This document shows positions 1 through 5,958 of a stretch of DNA of 6,076 nucleotides, in pieces (positions within the stretch are counted from its first letter, which is position 1; every line of letters begins with the position of its first letter). The position numbers and the translations under genes are program-made. This DNA comes from Victivallales bacterium (lineage in GTDB: Bacteria > Verrucomicrobiota > Lentisphaeria > Victivallales > Victivallaceae), in contig JAHOYW010000252.1 in NCBI GenBank assembly GCA_019038735.1, forward strand, positions 1-6,076. Direction: 5' to 3'. Under the pieces are notes generated by a model. That model had not been told where the DNA came from. It saw only the letters and a program-made list of their open reading frames with translations, and searched no databases.

Positions 1-21
1 AGGGAAAAACAAAGCTTGTCA

Positions 22-51
22 GTAGCGGAGCAAACTTGCTCTCGGCACTAC
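22..51 (-). repeat. REP-like palindrome, copy A (after the small Cys-rich gene)
   Basis: Read on the minus strand, this copy starts with the tetranucleotide GTAG (48-51) and continues with an imperfect palindrome. GAGCA/TGCTC (28-32 and 37-41) form the inner stem, and GTAG/CTAC (22-25 and 48-51) form the outer stem around an asymmetric internal loop. It aligns with the copies near 1429 and 1507: all have GTAG, a GC-rich outer segment, then a GAGCA...TGCTC core. The TAG inside GTAG is the stop codon of the 41-residue gene. A short T run lies further along the minus strand (about positions 5-9), so the hairpin might weakly terminate transcription, but it is not a canonical terminator. The REP assignment is by architecture only. 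Confidence 0.65.
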
Positions 52-173
52 TTTCCACAACTGGTGCGGGAGCCGTTGCTCTTGTGATATGCTTGACATT
101 TTTCGCAATCACCATGGCGTGCACAATTAACATTAGAGCATTTACAGTCTTTGTTTTCAGTCTCATTTGACAT
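48..173 (-). CDS. 41-residue cysteine-rich small protein, DUF6485-like, probable metal binder
   Basis: This is a complete small gene: ATG at 171-173 and TAG at 48-50. It has a strong ribosome site, AGGAGG (complement of 179-184), 5 nt before the start. The protein has six cysteines (C10, C12, C17, C23, C26, C39) and two histidines (H20, H30), in the pattern C-x-C-x4-C-x-R-H-G-x-C-x2-C-x3-H. From memory this resembles the small cytosolic DUF6485 family (C-x-C, then C-x-R-K-G-x-C-x2-C, then Y-H), whose function is unknown. The spacing suggests a zinc or other metal site, which is an inference. No signal peptide or membrane segment is present. It starts 22 nt after the thiI stop codon on the same strand, so it is probably co-transcribed with thiI. 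Its stop codon lies in the head of a REP-like palindrome. The CDS call is firm because of the ribosome site and the cysteine pattern; the family call is moderate. Confidence 0.85.
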   Translation of the reverse strand: MSNETENKDCKCSNVNCARHGDCEKCQAYHKSNGSRTSCGK

Positions 174-195
174 ATTTTCCTCCTAAGTTTATTTT

Positions 196-1401
196 TTACG
201 GTGTAATCATCTCGATATTATCGATGACTTCCCGCATTATATCTTTGTATTCAGGAATCCTTGCTTCGTCCTCAAGAATTTTTCGCAGAGGCGCCGCGGT
301 CGCCGGATTTGACGGCGCGAAAACTGTACAACTGTCAGGAACTTGTTCACTGGATAAATCAAATGTCCCGATACGGCGCGCGAGTTTAACCGCGTCATTT
401 TTGTCAGATCCTACCAGCGGACGCAAAACCAGCATGTCAATCGACTCGTTGATCGTCGCCATATTCTTAATCGTCTGACTTGCCACTTGACCAACCGCTT
501 CACCAGTGAGTAATGCTAGGCGTTTGTGTTTTTCCGCCACAATTTGTGCTATACGGAACATCATTCGACGATACAAAACTGTCCTGAAACGAGGATTGCA
601 ATTATCCCGAATGAGTTTTTGCAAAGGTGCTAAATTACATATAAACAAGCGTGCCGGACGTTGAAACAAATTCAAATGATGTCCAATACGGCGAACTTTA
701 TCAATAGTGCTCGGCGGAGTATATGGATCGCTGTGAAAAGTTAAAAAATCACAACGGCAACCGCGTTTCATAATCTCGTAACACGCTACCGGAGAATCAA
801 TTCCGCCCGAAAGTAAAGCCAAGACCGGAGAATTACAGCCGACCGGCAAACCGCCCGGACCGCGGATAATCTCATAATAAACAAAGGCAAATTCTTCACG
901 CAGTTCACTCCAGACAGTAAGATCAGCGTTTTCCAAGTCAACAGTCAATGAATCATAATCATATTCCTTGCCAACTTCTTCCGCTAGGGCAATTTCAATA
1001 GCTTTAGAATTCAATTCAAAATCCTTGTCACTGCGTTTAGCGCGGATGCGGAATGATACGACTTTTTTCTTCTCAAAAGCCTTCGCAAAATACGGACGGC
1101 AAGAACTGTCCACAGCTTTTTTCAGCGCGTCCATTGTAGGCTCGCACATAATTACCGGCGAAAAAGATTCCAGCCCGAAAGCGCGTTGAAGCTGTTCTTT
1201 GACAAGCACAAGTTGTTCATCACTGAAACAACTTTTATCCTTGAACTCGACCCATATTCTTCCGCGCACCCGCAGGATTCTGATGTCATGGAGTTTACGC
1301 AGGAGATAGTACATGTTTTCAACCATGCGTTTCTCAAACATCGAACGATTATTACCTTTTATCGCTATCTCGTGGTAGCGGCAAATAATTGCGTTATACA
1401 T
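196..1401 (-). CDS. thiI: ThiI, tRNA 4-thiouridine synthetase / thiazole sulfurtransferase (short form, no rhodanese domain)
   Basis: ThiI adenylates U8 of tRNA and replaces its oxygen with sulfur from a cysteine desulfurase, giving 4-thiouridine. In many bacteria it also supplies sulfur for the thiamine thiazole. It is cytosolic. The 401 residues match the short ThiI type. An N-terminal ferredoxin-like part with RYHEIAIKGNNR (8-19) leads into a THUMP domain (roughly 60-165). Next comes the PP-loop ATP-pyrophosphatase domain with SGGIDSP at 198-204, and then the conserved TGEAVGQVASQT at 299-310. C358 (in PDSCTVF) aligns with the catalytic cysteine of the AANH domain. The C-terminal rhodanese domain of enterobacterial ThiI is absent, so persulfide must be delivered and resolved differently. 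The start is supported by AAGGA (complement of 1408-1412), 6 nt upstream. No TPP-riboswitch-like structure is evident in the 130-nt leader, which instead holds two REP-like palindromes. Confidence 0.95.
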   Translation of the reverse strand: MYNAIICRYHEIAIKGNNRSMFEKRMVENMYYLLRKLHDIRILRVRGRIWVEFKDKSCFSDEQLVLVKEQLQRAFGLESFSPVIMCEPTMDALKKAVDSSCRPYFAKAFEKKKVVSFRIRAKRSDKDFELNSKAIEIALAEEVGKEYDYDSLTVDLENADLTVWSELREEFAFVYYEIIRGPGGLPVGCNSPVLALLSGGIDSPVACYEIMKRGCRCDFLTFHSDPYTPPSTIDKVRRIGHHLNLFQRPARLFICNLAPLQKLIRDNCNPRFRTVLYRRMMFRIAQIVAEKHKRLALLTGEAVGQVASQTIKNMATINESIDMLVLRPLVGSDKNDAVKLARRIGTFDLSSEQVPDSCTVFAPSNPATAAPLRKILEDEARIPEYKDIMREVIDNIEMITP

Positions 1402-1428
1402 AAATTATCCTTATAATTTTTCTTTTTA

Positions 1429-1458
1429 GTAGTGCCAGGAGCAGCCTTGCTCCGGCAC
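1429..1458 (+). repeat. REP-like palindrome, copy B (between pdxB and thiI)
   Basis: On the plus strand GTAG (1429-1432) leads into an 11-bp hairpin. GTGCC (1432-1436) pairs with GGCAC (1454-1458), A1437 is bulged, GGAGCA (1438-1443) pairs with TGCTCC (1448-1453), and the loop is 4 nt. A GTAG head followed by a bulged imperfect palindrome is the known architecture of REP elements linked to RAYT (REP-associated tyrosine) transposases. It lies 28 nt upstream of the thiI start codon, in opposite orientation to copy C. It lacks a T run on either side downstream of the hairpin, so it is not a typical intrinsic terminator. The hairpin would lie in the leader of thiI mRNA if transcription enters from upstream. 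Confidence 0.75.
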
Positions 1459-1506
1459 ATAATGCTTTAAATCGGGCTATAAACTTATAAGCTGTCAAAA
1501 ATACTT

Positions 1507-1535
1507 GTCGCGGAGCAGGCTGCTCCTGCGACTAC
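1507..1535 (-). repeat. REP-like palindrome, copy C (overlaps the pdxB stop codon)
   Basis: On the minus strand GTAG (1532-1535) leads into an 11-bp hairpin of the same shape as copy B. GTCGC (1528-1532) pairs with GCGAC (1507-1511), position 1527 is the bulged A, and GGAGCA pairs with TGCTCC (1521-1526 with 1512-1517). Compared with copy B, two adjacent outer base pairs are swapped on both arms, so pairing is preserved by compensatory change. The TAG in GTAG is the pdxB stop codon. Five T residues follow on the minus strand (1499-1503 region), so it could also act as a weak terminator for pdxB. Copies B and C face tail to tail, 48 nt apart, like a paired REP (BIME-type) unit. Confidence 0.75.
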
Positions 1536-2647
1536 TTAATTTCAAAACCAAGTTGTATTAGTGCTCCAAAAACTTCATTATCTTCACATTTTACCGTAAA
1601 AACTGGAAATTCACGGCGCAATGGATAATCTCCACGCTGTTTTTCAAAAGTCGATGGAGAATTCCGCAAGCGATCACTATCGTCTTTAATATTATATGTC
1701 AAGCTTACAGCTAAAAGCATTTTTTCTTCAAAACTGCCGTCTTCAGAGATAGTCAAAGACCTTTTTTCAGGTAATGGCACATCAGACGGATACCAGTCGG
1801 CAAAATCTAATCCGAAGAATTCTGACAGCGCATTAACGCTCATAGCTGTTCCGTTGGCTTTGCCGTCAGCGGAATATCCAGCGATATGCGGTGTTCCAAA
1901 ATCAAGCAAGTCCAAAAGCTCTAAGTCCAAGTCAGGTTCATTTTCCCAGACATCAAGAACCGCTCCGGCAATATTCTGTTCTTGTAAAGCCTCCTTCAAA
2001 GCTGGATTATCACAAATATTGCCACGAGAAGAATTTATATAAAAAGCACTAGCTTTCATTGACTTAAATAATTCTTTGTTTCCCAAATGATAAGTCGGAT
2101 ATTTTCCACCTTTATTCAAAGGCACATGCATAGTGATGAAATCAGCTTCAGCAACAACTTGCGCCAAATCAACGAACGCTCCCTGCCCTTCTTTATCTGC
2201 TCTCGGCGGGTCGTTCAATAAAACTCTCATCCCCAAAGCTTCACCGACTTTAGCGACTTTCGATCCGACATTTCCCACGCCAACCACGCCCAGCGTTTTG
2301 CCACGCAGAGAAATTTTATGTTGACAAGCCAAACTCAATAAAGCAGAACTTATATATTGTGCCACAGATGAAGAATTACAGCCGGGTGCGTTAGTCCACT
2401 TAATGCCCTTTGCTTCCACCCAAGCTGTATCAATATGATCATAGCCGATAGTCGCGGTAGCAATAAACTTAAGCTTAGAGCCTGTCAAAAGTTTTTCATT
2501 ACATTTAGTACGGGTACGAGTAATAATCGCGTCCGCGTCTTTCGTGTCCGCGGGACTTATTTTCGCGCCCGGAAGATAAACGACTTCCGCGCAGGATTCC
2601 AATACTCCCCGCAAAAATGGTATTTTATCATCTGCTATAATTTTCAT
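1532..2647 (-). CDS. pdxB: PdxB, 4-phosphoerythronate dehydrogenase (vitamin B6 biosynthesis)
   Basis: PdxB oxidises 4-phospho-D-erythronate to 2-oxo-3-hydroxy-4-phosphobutanoate in the deoxyxylulose-phosphate-dependent route to pyridoxal phosphate. It is a cytosolic NAD enzyme of the D-2-hydroxyacid dehydrogenase family. The 371 residues cover the whole family length (E. coli about 378). Characteristic stretches are KFIATATIGYDHID (60-73), NAPGCNSSSVAQY (86-98), the nucleotide-binding GVGNVG at 123-128, and NDPPRAD (145-151). The expected catalytic trio R208 (in NSSRG), E237 (in WENEP) and H254 (in PHIAGY) is intact. The C-terminal dimerisation segment, with SPSTFEKQRGDYPLRRE, is present and separates PdxB from generic dehydrogenases. 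The start lies 4 nt after the stop of the upstream DUF1805 gene and has only a weak ribosome site, so translational coupling is likely. The stop codon lies inside a REP-like palindrome. Confidence 0.95.
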   Translation of the reverse strand: MKIIADDKIPFLRGVLESCAEVVYLPGAKISPADTKDADAIITRTRTKCNEKLLTGSKLKFIATATIGYDHIDTAWVEAKGIKWTNAPGCNSSSVAQYISSALLSLACQHKISLRGKTLGVVGVGNVGSKVAKVGEALGMRVLLNDPPRADKEGQGAFVDLAQVVAEADFITMHVPLNKGGKYPTYHLGNKELFKSMKASAFYINSSRGNICDNPALKEALQEQNIAGAVLDVWENEPDLDLELLDLLDFGTPHIAGYSADGKANGTAMSVNALSEFFGLDFADWYPSDVPLPEKRSLTISEDGSFEEKMLLAVSLTYNIKDDSDRLRNSPSTFEKQRGDYPLRREFPVFTVKCEDNEVFGALIQLGFEIK

Positions 2648-2651
2648 ATTT

Positions 2652-2933
2652 TCAACTTAATTTAGTTAGAGCTTCGCGCCCGGTCATGCCGATGCGTACG
2701 CCGACAGTTTCGGCAGAATTACTGCATTTTACAACTTCAGCTTCCAGCATGTCGTCAAAAGTTTTAACACCTGTAACAATAGCAACATGTTCCTGTAGCT
2801 TGTTTGCTGTTGCAATATCGAAATACCCACAAGCAATGAAGCCATGAGACGCTTTAATCAATAAAATCGTTGCAGATTCTGTAGGAATCCGCCACGCTTC
2901 AAAATCTTTCCCGTCAATAATTATTTTTTCCAT
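2652..2933 (-). CDS. DUF1805 / YunC-like protein of unknown function
   Basis: This 93-residue protein matches the DUF1805 (YunC) family. Recognisable parts are a strand-rich N-terminus, HGFIACGYFDIATANKL (30-46), VAIVTGVKTFDDMLEAEV (50-67), and the hallmark C-terminus VGVRIGMTGREAL (77-89). The length is close to the usual 95-105 residues. The biochemical role of the family is unknown to me, and no catalytic residue can be named. No signal peptide or membrane helix is visible. The ATG at 2931-2933 is preceded by GGGAG (complement of 2944-2948) at 10 nt. It is the first gene of the leftward unit, and its TGA is followed after 4 nt by the pdxB start, so the two proteins are probably made together. 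Homologues begin at a similar point, which supports this start. Confidence 0.9.
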   Translation of the reverse strand: MEKIIIDGKDFEAWRIPTESATILLIKASHGFIACGYFDIATANKLQEHVAIVTGVKTFDDMLEAEVVKCSNSAETVGVRIGMTGREALTKLS

Positions 2934-2951
2934 TATATATTAACTCCCGAT

Positions 2952-2957
2952 ATTATC
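2952..2957 (-). promoter_or_regulatory. Possible -10 element for the DUF1805-pdxB unit
   Basis: On the minus strand GATAAT matches the -10 consensus at five of six positions. It lies 18 nt before the DUF1805 start codon and about 4 nt before that gene's ribosome site. No good -35 sequence stands at 16-18 nt. The assignment therefore rests on one hexamer in AT-rich DNA, and a transcript starting about 7 nt downstream would have a very short leader. Confidence 0.25.
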
Positions 2958-2994
2958 ACTATTTTTAGCGTACTATTATTGAAAAATGACGCTT

Positions 2995-3023
2995 TTGGTT
3001 GTATGTATATCAGCTATTAGAAT
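2995..3023 (+). promoter_or_regulatory. Putative sigma70-type promoter for the dapL unit
   Basis: TTGGTT (2995-3000) and TAGAAT (3018-3023) are separated by 17 nt. The -10 matches consensus at five of six positions and the -35 at its TTG. A start near 3030 would give an A-rich leader of about 48 nt ending in the dapL ribosome site. The site lies in the 144-nt region between the two divergent units, where a promoter is expected. No clear operator repeat was seen. Confidence 0.45.
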
Positions 3024-3077
3024 ATAGCAAAAATACTAAATTGCGAAAATAAAATCAAAAAAAACAAGGATATTCAT

Positions 3078-4316
3078 ATGAAAGAAAGCTTTTTACAGGA
3101 AAATTTTGCTGAAAGAGTCGGCGGAAATAAATTCGGCAAAGACACAAGCGTTTATAAATTTGAAAAAATCAAACGTGCGAAACGTGCCGCTCAAGCAGCC
3201 AATCCAGATATTAAATTGATAGATATGGGTGTCGGCGAACCAGATGAAGCCGCCTTCCCTGAGGTAATCGAAGCTTTGACTAAAGAAGTCAAACTCTGGG
3301 AAAACCGCACATATACAGACAACGGTATTAACGAATTCTCACATGCCGCCAGCAAATATATGAAAGAGCTGTATAATGTAGATATATGTCCGGAAACTGA
3401 GATCGTTCACGCTATCGGCAGTAAATCCGCTTTAAGCCTGCTGCCGGCATGTTTCATCAATCCCGGCGACATCTGCGTTATGACCGTTCCCGGTTATCCG
3501 GTAATGGGGACATGGACTAAATATTTCCAAGGTGAAGTCGTAAATTTGCCTTTGCTTGAAGAAAATGGTTTTATGCCGGATATCGAATCCCTCACCGCGG
3601 ATCAGCGTAAACGCGCTAAGTTGCTCTACTTGAACTACCCTAACAATCCAACTGGAGCTTCGGCGACTGAGGAATTTTTCGCCAAAACTGTTGATTTCGC
3701 GCGTGAAAACAATATTCTGATTATCTCTGACGCGGCTTATGCTCCACTCAATTTTGTTGGTAAACCTTTAAGTATCCTGTCAATACCGGGTGCAAAAGAT
3801 GTTGCTGTTGAACTGCACAGTATGTCAAAAGGTTTTAACATGACCGGCTGGCGTTTGAGCTGGGTCTGCGGCAGTGAACTGGCAGTCAAAGTTTTTGCCA
3901 GCGTCAAAGACAACGCCGATAGCGGTCAGTTCGCGGCAATTCAAAAAGCCGCCATCGCGGCACTAGAAAATCAAGCGGAAATAACTCCAAAGATTTGTGA
4001 AAAATACGAACGCCGCCTACAAAGCATGACCGCGGCACTGCAAAAAATCGGATTTCCGGCTGTGATGCCAAAAGGTTCATTCTATTTATATGTAAAAGCC
4101 CCTAAAGGAATAGTTGGCGGCGAAAGTTTCGCTTCCGGCGAAGATTTCAGCCAATGGCTTATCCGTGAAAAACTAATCAGTTCCGTTCCATGGGATGACG
4201 CCGGTAATTATGTTCGTTTCAGTGCCACATTTGTAGCACGCGGCGGTGCGGCGGAAGAAGCGGAAGTATTAAGCGAATTTGCTAATCGCCTTAGTGATGC
4301 TAAATTTATCTGGTAA
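3078..4316 (+). CDS. dapL: LL-diaminopimelate aminotransferase (DapL-type, class I/II PLP aminotransferase)
   Basis: The predicted reaction transfers an amino group from glutamate to tetrahydrodipicolinate, giving LL-diaminopimelate in one step for lysine and peptidoglycan. It is a cytosolic fold-type I PLP enzyme. The 412 residues show MGVGEPDE (50-57), NYPNNPTG (186-193), SDAAY with D218 and Y221, the PLP lysine K251 in SMSKGFNMTGWR, and R380 (in YVRFS), the usual substrate-carboxylate arginine. The stretches GSKSALSLLPACFINPGD, VPGYPVMGT and REKLISSVPWDDAG are typical of DapL-annotated proteins rather than aspartate or alanine aminotransferases. Substrate specificity cannot be proved from motifs, so another amino-acid aminotransferase remains possible. 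The start is supported by AAGGA, 7 nt upstream. It heads the rightward unit and diverges from DUF1805-pdxB, whose pathway makes its cofactor. Confidence 0.85.
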   Translation: MKESFLQENFAERVGGNKFGKDTSVYKFEKIKRAKRAAQAANPDIKLIDMGVGEPDEAAFPEVIEALTKEVKLWENRTYTDNGINEFSHAASKYMKELYNVDICPETEIVHAIGSKSALSLLPACFINPGDICVMTVPGYPVMGTWTKYFQGEVVNLPLLEENGFMPDIESLTADQRKRAKLLYLNYPNNPTGASATEEFFAKTVDFARENNILIISDAAYAPLNFVGKPLSILSIPGAKDVAVELHSMSKGFNMTGWRLSWVCGSELAVKVFASVKDNADSGQFAAIQKAAIAALENQAEITPKICEKYERRLQSMTAALQKIGFPAVMPKGSFYLYVKAPKGIVGGESFASGEDFSQWLIREKLISSVPWDDAGNYVRFSATFVARGGAAEEAEVLSEFANRLSDAKFIW

Positions 4317-4341
4317 TAAACAATAAAAAGGATATAAAAAT

Positions 4342-4986
4342 ATGTTATTTGTAAACAAACAAAAGGAAATTCAATCTCAGATTTCTGAGTATTGCGCAAG
4401 CGTTCTGGAATGTATGGACTCTTTTCAGGAAGCGGTAAAACAATATTGCGACAATAGTGACAGAAAGGCTGTCAAGGCTTCTTTTGCACAGGTTCACAAA
4501 GCAGAAAGCAAAGCCGATGACATCCGTAGAGAGATTGAAGTTTTAATGTATTCGAAATCATTGTTTCCCGAGTCTCGCGGCGATATAATGGGATTACTTG
4601 AGACAATGGACAGAGTTCCAAACCAGGCAGAATCAGCTATCCGCATGATTTGGAACCAATATGTCACAATACCAGAACAACACAGTTCCGAGCTGTTAAA
4701 TCTGGTCGATGTCTGCTGCCGGGCAGCTTATGCAATGGTCGATGCGGCAGAAAAGTTGTTTTCCGACTTCACTAACGCGGCTGTTGCTGTGGGCAAAATA
4801 GACGAACTCGAAAGCGAAGGTGACAGAATAGAAGCCTCACTTATCGAAAAAGTTTTTTCAGAAAAAAATGATAGTATTTCAACAATCGTATTTCGTGATT
4901 TCATTAAATGCGTTGTCCAGATCAGTGATCGGGCGGAAAACGTTGGCGACAGAATTCGCATTATCGTAGCCAAGAGGTCTATATAA
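4342..4986 (+). CDS. DUF47 / PhoU-like protein, Pit-accessory type
   Basis: This 214-residue, all-helical protein belongs to the DUF47 (PhoU_div) family. These proteins are commonly encoded next to PiT transporters and are thought to modulate low-affinity phosphate uptake. PhoU-like acidic metal-binding motifs of the form E-x3-D are visible: E55-x3-D59, E157-x3-D161 and E199-x3-D203 (in SDRAENVGDRI). The family-typical VLMYSKSLFPESRGDIMGLLETMDRVPN-like region spans about 67-94. There is no signal peptide or transmembrane segment, so it is presumably cytosolic and may act at the membrane. AAGGA lies 9 nt before the ATG. It starts 25 nt after dapL and ends 1 nt before the transporter start, which strongly supports co-expression and translational coupling with that partner. 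Length is normal for the family (about 205-220). Confidence 0.92.
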   Translation: MLFVNKQKEIQSQISEYCASVLECMDSFQEAVKQYCDNSDRKAVKASFAQVHKAESKADDIRREIEVLMYSKSLFPESRGDIMGLLETMDRVPNQAESAIRMIWNQYVTIPEQHSSELLNLVDVCCRAAYAMVDAAEKLFSDFTNAAVAVGKIDELESEGDRIEASLIEKVFSEKNDSISTIVFRDFIKCVVQISDRAENVGDRIRIIVAKRSI

Positions 4987-4987
4987 A

Positions 4988-5935
4988 ATGTTTCCTTTAA
5001 GCGGCGGTTTATTTCTAGGATGGGCATTAGGTGCCAATGACGCAGCCAATGTCTTCGGAACAGCTGTGGCTTCACGGATCATTACATTCCGCAAGGCATC
5101 TATACTGTGTGCGGTAGCTATCATTATCGGCGCGATATGTCAAGGCGAAGGCGGCATTCATACTTTAAGCGGCTTGAGTAAGCAAACTCATATGACTACT
5201 CTTCTTGTCGTATCACTTTCCGCCGCTGTTACAGTAACATTAATGACAATTATGCGCCTGCCGATAAGCGCTTCTCAGGCTACTGTAGGTTCGATTGCCG
5301 GCGTTGGTCTGGCAACCGGAAGCATGCAGTGGGGCGGCTTGATAAAAGTCACAACCTGCTGGGTGGCAAGTCCCATTGGCGCATTAATTATCGCGATTAT
5401 CATCTATAAATTATTAGCGGCGTTTATTCGTTATGCTCCTATAAGTATTTTGACTCGCGATAAAATGCTCTGGAGCGGTCTGATAATCGTTGGTATATAC
5501 GGTTCATACGCTCTCGGCGCAAATAGTTCTGCCAACGCCACTGGCATTTTTTCTGGTCAATTCCCCGGAGTATCTGATAGACAGCTTGCTCTTTTGGGTG
5601 GTCTTTCCATTGCACTGGGTGTTCTTACCTACAGCAAGCGCGTAATGATGGCTGTCGGTAAAGGGATCATGCCTTTAGATGCCTTCACCGCTTTAGTAAC
5701 AGTTTCTTCAATGGCCACGACTATACATATTTTTGCTTTTATCGGTGTGCCGGTAAGCACCTCGCAAGCGACTATTGGCGCAATAATGGGCATAGGGCTT
5801 GTCCGTGGAGTGCATTCCATCAAATTTCGGTCTTTGCGCAACATTGGTTTCGGCTGGCTATTGACACCAATAATCGCATTAATTTTATCATCGTCAGGTT
5901 ATGCTATATTTTGTTTGGCAAAACCTGCCTTATAA
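4988..5935 (+). CDS. pit: PiT-family inorganic phosphate transporter
   Basis: This integral membrane protein of 315 residues belongs to the PiT family (PF01384), which carries phosphate, usually as a metal-phosphate complex with protons or with sodium. The internal duplication of the family is clear. GANDAANVFGTAVASR (15-30) and PISASQATVGSIAGVG (92-107) in the first half match GANSSANATG (177-186) and PVSTSQATIGAIMGIG (255-270) in the second. About eight to ten hydrophobic segments fill the rest. It is at the short end of the family and has almost no N-terminal extension before the first signature. The second signature has S180 and S181 where Asp or Asn and a hydrophobic residue are common. 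AGAGG lies 10 nt before the ATG, inside the end of the DUF47 gene. The substrate ion cannot be told from sequence, but the DUF47 partner favours phosphate. Confidence 0.93.
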   Translation: MFPLSGGLFLGWALGANDAANVFGTAVASRIITFRKASILCAVAIIIGAICQGEGGIHTLSGLSKQTHMTTLLVVSLSAAVTVTLMTIMRLPISASQATVGSIAGVGLATGSMQWGGLIKVTTCWVASPIGALIIAIIIYKLLAAFIRYAPISILTRDKMLWSGLIIVGIYGSYALGANSSANATGIFSGQFPGVSDRQLALLGGLSIALGVLTYSKRVMMAVGKGIMPLDAFTALVTVSSMATTIHIFAFIGVPVSTSQATIGAIMGIGLVRGVHSIKFRSLRNIGFGWLLTPIIALILSSSGYAIFCLAKPAL

Positions 5936-5958
5936 CCAGCAAAAAAAGGAGCAGTATA

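Noticed and set aside
167..478. Open frame of 103 codons on the plus strand
   Set aside because: It lies antisense to the end of thiI and the start of the small Cys-rich gene, both well supported. It has no credible ribosome site, and its translation resembles no known family.
1493..1498. Exact TTGACA on the minus strand upstream of thiI, a possible -35 element
   Set aside because: No acceptable -10 hexamer lies 16-18 nt downstream on that strand; the best candidates there match only two or three positions. It is also adjacent to the REP-like copy C, whose flank could supply it by chance.
1429..1535. The two palindromes as a riboswitch or classic intrinsic terminator for thiI
   Set aside because: The hairpins lack the conserved TPP-riboswitch elements and are not directly followed by a long T run. 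The repeated GTAG-headed form explains them better.
1429..1535. The repeats as a CRISPR array
   Set aside because: There are only two copies here, in opposite orientation and not identical, with no regular spacer.
2934..3077. A small gene or tRNA in the divergent intergenic region
   Set aside because: The 144 nt are AT-rich, hold no cloverleaf-like pairing that I can find, and have no start codon with a ribosome site other than those of the two flanking genes.
4728..5124. Two overlapping minus-strand frames across the DUF47-pit junction
   Set aside because: Both are antisense shadows of clear family members on the plus strand and have no recognisable domain or ribosome site.
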